Positions 41,147 through 49,936 of a stretch of DNA of 64,000 nt are shown here, one piece after another. The stretch comes from Longispora albida DSM 44784 (lineage in GTDB: Bacteria > Actinomycetota > Actinomycetes > Mycobacteriales > Micromonosporaceae). Below the pieces are notes generated by a model, which worked only from the letters and a program-made list of their open reading frames with translations, made no database searches and was not told where the DNA came from. The stretch covers positions 8,762 to 72,761 of the forward strand of contig NZ_KB903837.1 of NCBI RefSeq assembly GCF_000379825.1, given 5' to 3'. Positions within the stretch are counted from its first letter, which is position 1. Each line of letters starts with the position of its first letter. A program made the position numbers and the translations under genes.

Positions 41147-43153
41147 TCAGAGCTTGCCCTGGCGGGCCAGGTACGGCGTGATGCCGCCCAGGTGGAACGG
41201 CCAGCCGGCCCCGAGGATCATGCACAGGTCGATGTCCTTGGCGTCGGCGACCACGCCCTCGGCCAGCATCAGCCTGATCTCCTCGGCGAGCGCGCCCAGG
41301 GCCCGCTCCTTGAGCTCCTCGCCGGTCGGGCCGCCCTCGCGCGGGCCGTAGATCTCGGTGACCCGCGGGTCGAGCTCGCCGTCGGCGGTGTAGAACGCGG
41401 TCAGGCCGCTCTTCACCAGCTCGCCGAGCTTCGAGGAGACCTTGAACCGGTCGGGGAACGCCTCGTGCAGCGTCTCGGCGACGTGCAGCGCGACGGCCGG
41501 GCCGACCAGCCCGACCAGGGTCAGCGGGCGCATCGGCATGCCGAGCGCGTCCACCGACTGGTCGGCGACGGCGAAGTCCGTGCCTTCCTCGACCGCGCCG
41601 AGGATCTCGCCGAGGAACCGGGTGAGCAGCCGGTTCACCACGAACGCCGGGGCGTCGGCGACGAGCACGCACGACTTCTTGAGCGCCTTGCCGACCGCGA
41701 ACGCTGTGGCCAGGCTCTCCTCGTCGGTCTTCTCGGCCCGGACGATCTCCAGCAGCGGCATGACGGCCACCGGGTTGAAGAAGTGCAGGCCGACCACGCG
41801 CTCGGGGTGCTTGAGGTCTGCGGCCATCTCGGTGACCGACAGGGAGGACGTGTTGGTCGCGAGGATGCACTGCTCGCTGACCACGGCCTCCAGCTCGGCG
41901 AAGACCTGCTTCTTGACGGCCAGGTTCTCGAAGACGGCCTCGATCACCAGGTCGGCGTCCGCGAACGCTTCCTTGGAAACCGAGCCGCTGACCAGGCCGC
42001 GCAGCTTCGCGGCCTTGCTCTCGGCGAGCCGGCCCTTGGCGACCAGCTTGTCGATCTCAGCGTGCACGTAGCCGACGCCACGGTCGACGCGCTCCTGGTC
42101 GAGGTCGGTGAGGATCACCGGTACCTCGAGGCGGCGGGCGAAGAGCAGGGCGAGCTGGCTGGCCATCAGGCCCGCGCCGACCACGCCGACCTTGTTGACG
42201 TCGCGGCCGTCGTCCGGGTCCGGCGCGCCAGCGGGGCGCTTGGCCCGGCGCTGGACGAGGTCGAAGGAGTACAGGCCGTTCTGGAGCTCCGGGGAGGCGA
42301 TCAGGTCGGCGAGGGCTTCGTCCTCGGCAGCCGTGCCGTCGGCGAAGGAAGCCGTCCGGGCCAGCTCCATCAGGTCAAGCGCGCGGTACGGAGCCGGGGC
42401 GGCGCCGTGCAGCTTCTCGTCGAGGAGGCCACGGGCGTAGCTGATCACGGCGGACCAGGCCGGCCCGCGGTCGATCTCGGCACGCTCCACAGTGGTCTCG
42501 CCCTTGACCACGGAGGCGGCCCAGGCGAGCGAGCGCTCGAGGAACTCGGCCGGCTGGAAGAGGACGTCGGCGATGCCGAGCTTCTTCGCGTCGGCCGGCT
42601 TGAGCATCCGGTTCTGGCTGAGCGGGTTCTCGATGATGACCTTGGCGGCGTTAGCCGGGCCGATCAGGTTCGGCAGGAGCTGCGTGCCGCCCCAGCCGGG
42701 TACGAGACCCAGGAAGCACTCGGGCAGGGCGAGGGCCGCCGCGCCGTACGAGATGCTCCGGTAGTGGCAGTGCAGGGTCAGTTCGAGCCCGCCGCCCATC
42801 GCCGCGCCGTTGACGAACGCGAACGTCGGTACAGCGGAGTTCTTGAACTTGGCGAAGACGCGGTGGCCGAGCCGGCCGATCTCCAGCGCCTGCTCCCGGC
42901 TGGTGACCTGCGGCATGCCGGTCAGGTCGGCGCCGACGGAGAAGATGTACGGCTTGCCGGTGACCGCGATGAACGCCGGGTTCTCCGCGACCGCCGCGTC
43001 GAACGCCTCGGACAGCGAGGCCAGGCCCTCGGCGCCGAACGTGTTCGGCTTGCGGTAGTCCAGCCCGTTGTCGAGCGTGATCAGCGCGGCCTTGCCGTCG
43101 AGGCCGGGGACGGAGACAAAGCGAAGGATCGCCTTGGTTACAACCTCAGTCAC
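41147..43153 (-). CDS. 3-hydroxyacyl-CoA dehydrogenase / enoyl-CoA hydratase (FadB type)
   Basis: The 668 residue product joins an N-terminal crotonase domain (FIAVTGKPYIFSVGADLTGM, FAFVNGAAMGGGLELTLHCHYRSI, PECFLGLVPGWGGTQLLPNLIG) to an NAD-binding 3-hydroxyacyl-CoA dehydrogenase (KVGVVGAGLMASQLALLFARR, TNTSSLSVTEMAADLKHPERVVGLHFFNPVAVMPLLEIV) and its C-terminal domain. It performs the hydration and oxidation steps of beta-oxidation. The GTG start overlaps the thiolase stop by 4 bp, so the two are coupled and probably form a trifunctional-type complex. Confidence 0.95.
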   Translation of the reverse strand: MTEVVTKAILRFVSVPGLDGKAALITLDNGLDYRKPNTFGAEGLASLSEAFDAAVAENPAFIAVTGKPYIFSVGADLTGMPQVTSREQALEIGRLGHRVFAKFKNSAVPTFAFVNGAAMGGGLELTLHCHYRSISYGAAALALPECFLGLVPGWGGTQLLPNLIGPANAAKVIIENPLSQNRMLKPADAKKLGIADVLFQPAEFLERSLAWAASVVKGETTVERAEIDRGPAWSAVISYARGLLDEKLHGAAPAPYRALDLMELARTASFADGTAAEDEALADLIASPELQNGLYSFDLVQRRAKRPAGAPDPDDGRDVNKVGVVGAGLMASQLALLFARRLEVPVILTDLDQERVDRGVGYVHAEIDKLVAKGRLAESKAAKLRGLVSGSVSKEAFADADLVIEAVFENLAVKKQVFAELEAVVSEQCILATNTSSLSVTEMAADLKHPERVVGLHFFNPVAVMPLLEIVRAEKTDEESLATAFAVGKALKKSCVLVADAPAFVVNRLLTRFLGEILGAVEEGTDFAVADQSVDALGMPMRPLTLVGLVGPAVALHVAETLHEAFPDRFKVSSKLGELVKSGLTAFYTADGELDPRVTEIYGPREGGPTGEELKERALGALAEEIRLMLAEGVVADAKDIDLCMILGAGWPFHLGGITPYLARQGKL

Positions 43154-44343
43154 TTAGCACCTTCCCAGTGCGGGTTCTCCCAGATGACAGCCGCGCCCAT
43201 GCCGATGCCGACGCACATGGCGTTCATGCCGTAGCGGACGTCGGGCCGCTCGGCGAACTGCCGGGCGAGCTGCGTCATCAGCCGGACACCGGAGCTGGCC
43301 AGCGGGTGGCCGATCGCGATCGCGCCGCCCCACGGGTTCACGCGCGGGTCGTCGTCAGCGATCTTGAAGTGGTCGAGGAACGCGAGCACCTGCACGGCGA
43401 ACGCCTCGTTCAGCTCGAACAGGCCGATGTCCTCGATCGACAGGCCGGTCTTGGCCAGCGCCTTCTCGGCGGCCGGGACCGGGCCGTAGCCCATGACCTC
43501 GGGCTCCACGCCGACGTAGGCGTAGCCGACCAGCTTCATGGCGACCGGCAGGCCCAGCTCCTCCGCGGTCTCGGCAGAGGCGACGATGCACGCGGTGGCG
43601 CCGTCGTTGATGCCGGCCGCGTTACCGGCCGTCACCTTGCCGTGCGGGCGGAACGGGGTCCGCAGCGAGGCGAGCTTCTCCATGCTGGTGGAGCGCGGGG
43701 CCTCGTCGACCGACGCCAGGCCCCAGCCGCCCTCGTCGTCGCGGGTGGCGATCGGTACGAGATCGGGCTGGATCTTGCCGGCGGCGTACGCGGCGGCGAC
43801 CTTCTCCTGGCTGGCCAGGGCGAAGGCGTCGCACCGCTCCTTGGTCACGCCAGGCACCCGGTCGTGCAGGTTCTCGGCGGTCTGGCCCATGACCAGCGCC
43901 GACGGGTCGACGAGCTTCTCGGCGAGGATGCGCGGGTTGGGGTCCACGCCCTCGCCCATCGGGTGGCGGCCCATGTGCTCCACGCCGCCGGCGATGGCGA
44001 TGTCGATCGCGCCGGAGGCGATCGAGCCAGCCACCGTGGTCACCGCGGTCATCGCGCCGGCGCACATCCGGTCGATCGCGTAGCCGGGGACGGTCTTGGG
44101 CAGCCCGGACAGCAGGGCCGCGGTCCGGCCGATCGTGAGGCCCTGGTCGCCGATCTGGGTGGTGGCCGCGATGGCGACCTCTTCCACCTTCTCGGGCGGC
44201 AGAGCCGGGTTGCGGTGCAGCAGTTCGCGGATACAGCGGATGACCAGGTCATCGGCGCGGGTCTCCGCATACATCCCGCCGGCTTTGCCGAAGGGCGTAC
44301 GGACACCGTCGATGAAGACGACATCCCGGACAGAACGGGGCAC
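43150..44343 (-). CDS. Acetyl-CoA C-acyltransferase (3-ketoacyl-CoA thiolase)
   Basis: The 397 residue product has the catalytic Cys in YAIDRMCAGAMTAV, NEAFAVQVLAF, the His motif GGAIAIGHPLASSGVRLM and the second Cys in NAMCVGIGMGAAVIW. It cleaves 3-ketoacyl-CoA in beta-oxidation. GTG 44343 is chosen because an ideal AAGGAGG lies just upstream. It is between the RNase D gene (34 bp upstream, same strand) and fadB. Confidence 0.95.
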   Translation of the reverse strand: MPRSVRDVVFIDGVRTPFGKAGGMYAETRADDLVIRCIRELLHRNPALPPEKVEEVAIAATTQIGDQGLTIGRTAALLSGLPKTVPGYAIDRMCAGAMTAVTTVAGSIASGAIDIAIAGGVEHMGRHPMGEGVDPNPRILAEKLVDPSALVMGQTAENLHDRVPGVTKERCDAFALASQEKVAAAYAAGKIQPDLVPIATRDDEGGWGLASVDEAPRSTSMEKLASLRTPFRPHGKVTAGNAAGINDGATACIVASAETAEELGLPVAMKLVGYAYVGVEPEVMGYGPVPAAEKALAKTGLSIEDIGLFELNEAFAVQVLAFLDHFKIADDDPRVNPWGGAIAIGHPLASSGVRLMTQLARQFAERPDVRYGMNAMCVGIGMGAAVIWENPHWEGAK

Positions 44344-44377
44344 GCGAGCCTCCTTGAGTCGGCCTATGCCCACGATG

Positions 44378-45622
44378 TTACTGCGGAGTAATGAGCGCCG
44401 TCACCAGGGCTGGCGATGTGAGTTCGATCTGCCATTCCCGGGCGCCGTGCCTGCGGAGGAAACCGGGCACATCACCATCTTCCGGTGGGGACCAGCACAA
44501 CCGGCGCACGATGTCCGGGGTTAGCAGGTTCTCCTGGGGCAGCCCGTACTCGCCGGCCAGCAGGCTGACAGCCTCCCGCGCCCTGGCGAGCCGGTCGGCC
44601 GCCTCCGGGTCCTTGTCGGCCCAGCGGTGCGGGGGCGGCGGCGCGTCGTTCGGCACGGCGGCCGTCGGCAGCTCCTTGTCGGACAGCGCTCGCACGTCCG
44701 ACAGCGCGTCCAGCCAGAGCTTGGCGAGCCTGCGGGTCGCCCGGCCCCCGAAGGCCGGCAGTGCGAACAGCTCGGCCTCGTTCTTCGGGTCGTGCTGCGC
44801 GGCGGCGACGATCGCGGCGTCGGGCAGGATCCGGCCGGGGGCGGTGTCCCGCTTCGCCGCCAGGGTGTCGCGGGCCGTCCACAGTGCCCGGACCCGGCCG
44901 AGCGCCCGGGCGCCTCGTACCTTGTGCATGCCGGAGGTGCGGCGCCACGGGTCGGTACGCGGCGCGGGCGGGGCCGCGCTGGCCAGGGCCGCGAACTCCT
45001 CCTCTGCCCAGGCCAGCTTGCCCTGCCGTTCCAGCTCGGTACCGAGGGCGTAGCGCAGCTCGACCAGCAGTTCCACGTCGAGGGCGGCGTAGGTCAGCCA
45101 GGACTCCGGGAGGGGACGGCTGCTCCAGTCCGCGGCCGAGTGGTGCTTCTCCAGCGTGTACCCGAGCAGCGACTCCGTCAGCGCCGCCAGCCCGACCCGC
45201 TCGAACCCGGCCAGCCGCGCACCCAGCTCCGTGTCGAACAGCTTCGACGGCCGAAGGCCCAGCTCGGCCAGGCACGGCAGGTCCTGGCTCGCCGCGTGCA
45301 GTACCCACTCGACGCCGGTCAGCGCCTCGGCCAGCGGCTCGAAGTCCCCGGCCAGCGGGATCGGGTCGACCAGCGCGGTGCCAGCCCCGGCCCGCCGGAT
45401 CTGGATGAGGTACGCCCGCTGCCCGTACCGGTACCCGGAGGCCCGCTCGGCGTCCACCGCCACGGGGCCGGTGCCCGCCAGCAGCCTGGCCACGTACGCC
45501 GCCAGACCGGCCGGATCGGTGATCGGTTCCGGGGTGCCGTCCCTGGGCTCGGTGAGGAGCGCGGTGTGGTGGGGCTGCTCGGCGTCGTGCGGGTACGTGG
45601 GGGACGGGTGGTCATCGGCCAT
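44378..45622 (-). CDS. rnd: Ribonuclease D family 3'-5' exonuclease with HRDC domain
   Basis: The 414 residue product has the DEDDy exonuclease motifs VAVDAERASGYRYGQRAYLIQI, VLHAASQDLPCLAELGLRPSKLFDTELGARLAG and YAALDVELLVELRY. An HRDC domain (VRGARALGRVRALWTARDTLAAKRDTAPGRILPDAAIVAAA) and a second C-terminal helical domain follow. It trims structured RNA 3' ends. The ATG lies 6 nt after TAAACT, so the transcript is probably leaderless and continues into thiolase and fadB. Confidence 0.93.
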   Translation of the reverse strand: MADDHPSPTYPHDAEQPHHTALLTEPRDGTPEPITDPAGLAAYVARLLAGTGPVAVDAERASGYRYGQRAYLIQIRRAGAGTALVDPIPLAGDFEPLAEALTGVEWVLHAASQDLPCLAELGLRPSKLFDTELGARLAGFERVGLAALTESLLGYTLEKHHSAADWSSRPLPESWLTYAALDVELLVELRYALGTELERQGKLAWAEEEFAALASAAPPAPRTDPWRRTSGMHKVRGARALGRVRALWTARDTLAAKRDTAPGRILPDAAIVAAAQHDPKNEAELFALPAFGGRATRRLAKLWLDALSDVRALSDKELPTAAVPNDAPPPPHRWADKDPEAADRLARAREAVSLLAGEYGLPQENLLTPDIVRRLCWSPPEDGDVPGFLRRHGAREWQIELTSPALVTALITPQ

Positions 45623-45628
45623 CCGAGC

Positions 45629-45634
45629 AGTTTA
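45629..45634 (-). promoter_or_regulatory. -10 element of a leaderless rnd promoter
   Basis: TAAACT on the minus strand ends 6 nt before the ATG at 45622. Confidence 0.5.
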
Positions 45635-45702
45635 TGGGGCTTGCGCGGGGTGGTTAGGGTGTGGCCCCGCACTGCGTGCCGTCGTGTGTCTGGAGAGCCC
45701 CC

Positions 45703-46551
45703 ATGTCCAAGCCCGAGCCTGCCGGTGGATACACCCCGGAGCCCCCGGCCATCTACCGCCCGGAGGACTCCGAGCAGCCCACCATCTACCAGGCCAGCAA
45801 GCCGCCGGCCTCGGAGGGTGACCTGGCGGTGATGGGGCACCCGTTCCTCAGGGAGGGCGGGGAGCAGGCGACGATCTACGTGCCGGCCGGCGGGGCCGAC
45901 AGCGAGCAGTCCACTGTGAACACGGCGGGTGTGATCCAGGCTGGTGCCGCCCAGGACAGCGCGGCCGTCTTCCCGCCGGAGCAGCCGGGCGTGTGGCCGG
46001 TCACCCCGCCGGCCGCGAGCACCCCGCCGGCGGCCGGCAAGGGCAAGCCCAGCAGCGTCCCCACCACCGCCAGCACCCCGCCCATGTACTCCGGGCCGCC
46101 GATCTCCGGCACCCCGGTCACCGGGTACGGCACCGCGGTCAGGCTGCCTGGCCGCAGCCGCGCGACCGGCGTCCTCGCGATCCTGTGCGCGGTGTTCTTC
46201 CTGATCGCCGCCGTCATGACGGGCATGTACTTCGTGAAGGCCGGCGACGCGGCGGAGGCGCAGAAGAAGGCAGATACCGTCGCACAGAAGGAACAGAAGA
46301 TCACCGAGCTGACCGGGCAGCTCAATACGGCCAAGAGTGATCTGGAAAAGACGAAGCAGCAGCTGGCCGGCTCGCAGAACACCGGAAAGGACCTGGAGGA
46401 GCAGAAGCGCGTCGTCGCGACCTGCCTCAAGCTGACTTTCCAGTTCCTCGACGCTGTGACCTCACAGGACGAAGCGAAGCGCGCTTCGGCGCAAGGGATC
46501 CTGGACCAGATGCGCACGCCGTGCAATCAGGCGGAGCCGTACACGAAATAA
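45703..46551 (+). CDS. Single-pass membrane protein with Pro-rich cytoplasmic region and external coiled coil (copy 1)
   Basis: The 282 residue product has a Pro/Thr/Ser-rich N-terminal half with short repeats (QPTIYQ, EQATIYVP, EQSTVN), one membrane helix (about 163-186, ATGVLAILCAVFFLIAAVMTGMYFV), a Lys/Glu/Gln coiled coil (about 192-240) and a C-terminal knob with two Cys (VVATCLKLTFQFLDAV ... RTPCNQAEPYTK). The next gene encodes a shorter paralogue with the same plan. I know no named family; a disulphide between the Cys pair outside the membrane is likely. It is divergent from rnd. Confidence 0.7.
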   Translation: MSKPEPAGGYTPEPPAIYRPEDSEQPTIYQASKPPASEGDLAVMGHPFLREGGEQATIYVPAGGADSEQSTVNTAGVIQAGAAQDSAAVFPPEQPGVWPVTPPAASTPPAAGKGKPSSVPTTASTPPMYSGPPISGTPVTGYGTAVRLPGRSRATGVLAILCAVFFLIAAVMTGMYFVKAGDAAEAQKKADTVAQKEQKITELTGQLNTAKSDLEKTKQQLAGSQNTGKDLEEQKRVVATCLKLTFQFLDAVTSQDEAKRASAQGILDQMRTPCNQAEPYTK

Positions 46552-46597
46552 AAATGTCGGTAACCAGAAGCGCTATTGTCAGCGCCGGGCGGATGTG

Positions 46598-46613
46598 CGC
46601 TCATTAATGAGCG
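46598..46613. promoter_or_regulatory. Perfect 16-bp palindrome, operator-like
   Basis: CGCTCATTAATGAGCG lies 58 bp upstream of the second coiled-coil gene, in an AT-richer gap. Such a perfect dyad with an ATTAAT core is typical of a dimeric repressor site; the regulator is unknown. Confidence 0.5.
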
Positions 46614-46671
46614 TCACGGGGGAGCGGCGGCCATCCGCTCTCGCGACCTCTCACCACAATGGAGCTTGAGC

Positions 46672-47250
46672 ATGACCCAGCCTGAGGCCCCGCAGCCGTA
46701 CCAGCCTGGCCCGGCACCGATCCCCCCGCAGTACCCGCAGTACCAGCAGGAGCAGTTCCCCCAGCAGTTCTCCGCCCCGCCCGTCTCCGGCGCGCCCATG
46801 TCCGCTCAGCCCATGTCGGCTGCGCCCATGTCCGGAGTGCCGATGTCCGGTGTCCCGATGTCGGCACCGCCCGGGCAGCTGGCCCCGCAGAAGAGCAAGG
46901 CCACCCCGATCCTGGCCGGCTTCGTCGTCCTGCTGTTCATCCTGGTCGCGGTGCTCGGCGGTCTGCTGATCTCCAAGGCCGACGCGAACTCGAAGGCCCA
47001 GAAGGAGATCGCGGCCCAGAAGACGACGATCTCCGAGCGTGACAAGAAGGTCAGCGAGCTGACCAGCCAGCTCAGCACCGCCAAGTCCGAGCTGGAGAAG
47101 GCGCAGAAGAAGAGCGAGGGGCAGGAGAAGTGCCTCAAGCTCGTCGACGACTTCTTCGCTGCCCTCGGCGGCACCGACGGCAAGGCGGCCCAGATCCTGG
47201 TGGATCTCGACAAGCCCTGCAAGGACGCCGGCTACAGCTTCCTGAAGTAA
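46672..47250 (+). CDS. Single-pass membrane protein with Pro-rich region and external coiled coil (copy 2)
   Basis: The 192 residue product repeats the plan of the upstream gene: a Pro/Gln-rich start (QPYQPGPAPIPPQYPQYQQEQ), five PMSxx repeats, a membrane helix (about 78-100), a coiled coil (DANSKAQKEIAAQKTTISERDKKVSELTSQLSTAKSELEKAQKK) and a C-terminal knob with two Cys (QEKCLKLVDDFFAALGG ... LDKPCKDAGYSFLK). The shared CLKL...PC pattern shows homology with copy 1. A palindromic operator-like site and AGCTTGAGC lie upstream of the ATG. Function unknown. Confidence 0.7.
   Translation: MTQPEAPQPYQPGPAPIPPQYPQYQQEQFPQQFSAPPVSGAPMSAQPMSAAPMSGVPMSGVPMSAPPGQLAPQKSKATPILAGFVVLLFILVAVLGGLLISKADANSKAQKEIAAQKTTISERDKKVSELTSQLSTAKSELEKAQKKSEGQEKCLKLVDDFFAALGGTDGKAAQILVDLDKPCKDAGYSFLK
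46795..46869 (+). repeat. Five 15-bp tandem repeats encoding PMSxx
   Basis: Five imperfect units of CC(C/G)ATGTC(C/G)G(C/G)... encode Pro-Met-Ser plus two variable residues in the cytoplasmic region of the second coiled-coil protein. Confidence 0.85.
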
Positions 47251-47270
47251 TACCAGCCCCAGACCGTTTC

Positions 47271-47304
47271 GGGCCGCTGCCGGACCTCCCGGCGCGGCCC
47301 GTTT
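47271..47304 (+). terminator. Terminator after the coiled-coil gene pair
   Basis: GGGCCGC-T-GCCGG pairs with CCGGC-GCGGCCC around a 5-nt loop with one bulged T, followed by GTTTG, 20 nt after the stop codon. Confidence 0.75.
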
Positions 47305-47427
47305 GTCATTAACTACGAATTTTGTACCCGGATCCGACCGGCCCCGGCTGCCGTCCAGCCCGCGATCACCCCAGCCCCCTAGGACGATCAGCGCGCTGTG
47401 CCGCACATCACACGGGTACCCCGGGCC

Positions 47428-47979
47428 TCACCGCAGCGAGGCGACCCCCGGCGGCGGCAGCCCGGCCGTCGAGGCCAGCAGCACGCACCACGCCTCCAGG
47501 TGCGAGGCGAGCCCGTCCGGGTCGAGCGGCGTCCACGAGGCCCGCAGCTCGACGTCGGCGGCCGGCGGCTCACCGGCCAGGTCGCCGAACCGGGTGGAGA
47601 GGGTCTGCGTGACCGTCCCGCCCGCCGCGACGTGCCCGGCCCCGGCGGCCGTCAGGGCGTCGATCAGCCAGCTCCAGCTCACCTCCGGGAGCAGGACATC
47701 GGCCGCGATCTCCGGTTCGACGTCGGCACTCACGTAACTGACCAGCCGGAGCTGGCCTTCCCATGCCGGGTGACCCGCCGGGTCGTACAGCAGCACGAGC
47801 CTGCCGGTCGCCACTTCCTCGTCCTTGCGGAGCACGGTCGCGCTGAGCGCGAAGGCGTACGGCGCGAGCTTCTTGGGAGCGACGATCTCCTCGAGCAGGA
47901 TCTCGGCGCGGGGGTGTACCGCTCTGAGCCCCTCGACCGCCCGGCGGAACGGATCGGGGAGCGCGGTCGTCTGCGCCAT
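47428..47979 (-). CDS. DUF3000 family protein
   Basis: The 183 residue product begins MAQTTALPDPFRRAVEGLRAVHPRAEILLEEIVAPKKLAPYAFALSATV and contains GRLVLLYDPAGHPAWEGQLRLVSYVSADVEPEIAADVLLPEVSWSWLIDAL, the DUF3000 pattern. The family is restricted to actinobacteria and always lies between rnd and hemE; its role is unknown. The ATG at 47979 is preferred because TATGCT ends 7 nt before it. Confidence 0.92.
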   Translation of the reverse strand: MAQTTALPDPFRRAVEGLRAVHPRAEILLEEIVAPKKLAPYAFALSATVLRKDEEVATGRLVLLYDPAGHPAWEGQLRLVSYVSADVEPEIAADVLLPEVSWSWLIDALTAAGAGHVAAGGTVTQTLSTRFGDLAGEPPAADVELRASWTPLDPDGLASHLEAWCVLLASTAGLPPPGVASLR

Positions 47980-47986
47980 GAATCGC

Positions 47987-47992
47987 AGCATA
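47987..47992 (-). promoter_or_regulatory. -10 element of a leaderless promoter (DUF3000 gene)
   Basis: TATGCT on the minus strand ends 7 nt before the ATG at 47979. Confidence 0.5.
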
Positions 47993-48050
47993 GGCGTACG
48001 CCACGGCCGGCCGGGGGCACGCCGCGCCGACGCGGGCGGCTCATGCGACG

Positions 48051-49067
48051 ATGGCCGGGATGAGTGCTTTCCTGAACGCGGTACGCCGCGAGCCCGCCTC
48101 GCACACCCCGGTGTGGTTCATGCGCCAGGCTGGCCGCTCGCTGCCGGAGTACAAGAAGATCAGGTCAGGGAACCGGATGCTCGACGCGTGCCGGGACCCC
48201 GCGCTGGTCACGGAGATCACCTTGCAGCCGGTCCGGCGGTACGGTGTCGATGCCGCGATCTTCTTCAGCGACATCGTCGTGCCGGTGGCGGCGGCCGGGG
48301 TGCCGATCGACATCAAGGCCGGCGTCGGGCCGGTGCTCGACAGCCCGGTCCGCACGATGGCCGACGTCGAGGCGATCCGTGAGCTGAGCCCCGAGGACCT
48401 GCCGTACATCACGGAGGCTGTCCGGCTGCTCGTCCGTGAGCTGGGCGAGGACACCCCGCTGATCGGTTTCGCCGGCGCCCCGTTCACCCTGGCCAGCTAC
48501 CTGGTCGAGGGCGGCCCGTCCCGGACGTACGTCAACACGAAGACGCTGATGTACGGCGCTCCGGACGTCTGGCACGCGCTGTGCGCGAAGCTGGCCCGGA
48601 TGGCGCGGGTGTTCCTGGAAACGCAGATCGCTGCGGGCGCGCGGACGATCCAGCTGTTCGACTCGTGGGCTGGCGCGCTGTCGGAGGCTGACTACCGCCA
48701 GTTCGCGATGCCGCACTCGGCGGCGGTGCTCGACGGCCTGCGCGTGCCGCGTATCCACTTCGGAGTGGGCACCGGGCACATGCTGGAAGCGATCGGTGAG
48801 GCTGGCGCGGACGTGGTCGGCGTGGACTGGCGTACTCCGCTGGATGTCGCCAGCGCCCGGCTGGGCGGCCGATACGCGGTCCAGGGAAATCTGGACCCCA
48901 CTGTCCTGTTCGCTCCGGCGGACGTGGTGGAGCGCGAGGTCCGCCGGGTGCTCGCTGAGGGCGCCAAGGCGCCGGGGCATGTGTTCAACCTCGGTCACGG
49001 CGTGATGCCGGACAACGATCCTGACGTGCTCAAGCGGGTCGTGGACCTGGTCCACGCCGGGCTGTAA
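48051..49067 (+). CDS. hemE: Uroporphyrinogen decarboxylase
   Basis: The 338 residue product has the two HemE signatures, [19 protein letters not shown] near the N-terminus and [21 protein letters not shown] in the middle, plus the catalytic Asp in [11 protein letters not shown] and VNLGHG-type ending [24 protein letters not shown]. It converts uroporphyrinogen III to coproporphyrinogen III. It is divergent from DUF3000 and upstream of hemG and hemQ, with a HEAT-repeat gene inserted on the opposite strand. Confidence 0.97.
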   Translation: MAGMSAFLNAVRREPASHTPVWFMRQAGRSLPEYKKIRSGNRMLDACRDPALVTEITLQPVRRYGVDAAIFFSDIVVPVAAAGVPIDIKAGVGPVLDSPVRTMADVEAIRELSPEDLPYITEAVRLLVRELGEDTPLIGFAGAPFTLASYLVEGGPSRTYVNTKTLMYGAPDVWHALCAKLARMARVFLETQIAAGARTIQLFDSWAGALSEADYRQFAMPHSAAVLDGLRVPRIHFGVGTGHMLEAIGEAGADVVGVDWRTPLDVASARLGGRYAVQGNLDPTVLFAPADVVEREVRRVLAEGAKAPGHVFNLGHGVMPDNDPDVLKRVVDLVHAGL

Positions 49068-49071
49068 GGCC

Positions 49072-49890
49072 TCAGGTCCAGCCGTGTTCCCTGGCGTCGG
49101 AGGCCAGGCCGGAGTTGTGCAGGGCGTGCAGTCCCGCCTCGTCTCCGGTCAGCTTCCGGGCCACGGCCGTGGCGAGTTCGACGGAGCGGTGCGGTGCGAG
49201 GTTCAGCATGGTGAGGGCGATGCCCCACCAGTAGGGCTGGGGTTCGTCGGGGTGGGGGCCACCGTGGGAATACCAGTCGGCGAGTCCTTCGACCAGGTCC
49301 TCGCCGGGCCCGTCGGGGTCGGTGAGCCGCAGGGCCGCGCAGACCCGGCCGACGTCGGCCGGGGCCCAGCCGTCGAGGTGGCCGCGGATCGGGGTGTGCA
49401 GGCTGGGGTCGCCGAGCGCTCCGGCGGCCTCGATCTCCATCAGCCAGACGCTGTCGCCCGCCAGGGCCTTGTGCAGGGCGGGCAGCGCGCGGGAGTCGCG
49501 GCGCTGGGCGAGGCCGAACAGCGCCTCGCAGCGGGTCTCGTTGTCGGGGTCGGTGAGCCGGGCGGCGAGGGCGTCGCGCAGCTCGGGGGTGTCGATGTCC
49601 GGACACTGCGTACCGAGGGCGAAACACGCCCAGTCCCGCACGTCGGGGGACGGATCGCTGGTCAGGCGGAGCAGCGCGGTGATCACGGACTGTGGTTTGG
49701 GGTCGGCGAGCAGTGGCAGCTGCGCCGCGACGGCCTGGCGGACCTGGGCGTCCCGGTGCTCGGCGAGGCCGAGGATGACGGGGAGCTCCAGAGGGTCTTC
49801 GCAGGAATAGACCGCGGCGGCCAGCTCGGCGGCCGGCGTCAATGGATCATGGGCTAGAGCTGCGATATTCACACTCCGAGTCTGATCCAT
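49072..49890 (-). CDS. HEAT-repeat protein
   Basis: The 272 residue product consists of helical repeats: DPLELPVILGLAEHRDAQVRQAVAAQLPLLA, SVITALLRLTSDPSPDVRDWACFALGTQ, ELRDALAARLTDPDNETRCEALFGLAQRRDSRALPALHKALAG, the alpha-solenoid pattern of HEAT/PBS-lyase repeats. Such proteins mediate protein or nucleic-acid contacts. From M at 49890 the sequence is family-like; further upstream it is not. It is inserted on the minus strand between hemE (4-bp gap) and hemG, and no role in haem synthesis is implied. Confidence 0.88.
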   Translation of the reverse strand: MDQTRSVNIAALAHDPLTPAAELAAAVYSCEDPLELPVILGLAEHRDAQVRQAVAAQLPLLADPKPQSVITALLRLTSDPSPDVRDWACFALGTQCPDIDTPELRDALAARLTDPDNETRCEALFGLAQRRDSRALPALHKALAGDSVWLMEIEAAGALGDPSLHTPIRGHLDGWAPADVGRVCAALRLTDPDGPGEDLVEGLADWYSHGGPHPDEPQPYWWGIALTMLNLAPHRSVELATAVARKLTGDEAGLHALHNSGLASDAREHGWT

Positions 49891-49936
49891 CCGAGGGCGG
49901 TCGGCTAGTGGCTTTTCGTTACGCGAGGAGGTCGGG

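Noticed and set aside
41192-43234. A 680-codon plus-strand frame opposite the fadB-like gene
   Set aside because: It is the shadow of a gene with complete crotonase and dehydrogenase motifs, and lacks motifs of its own.
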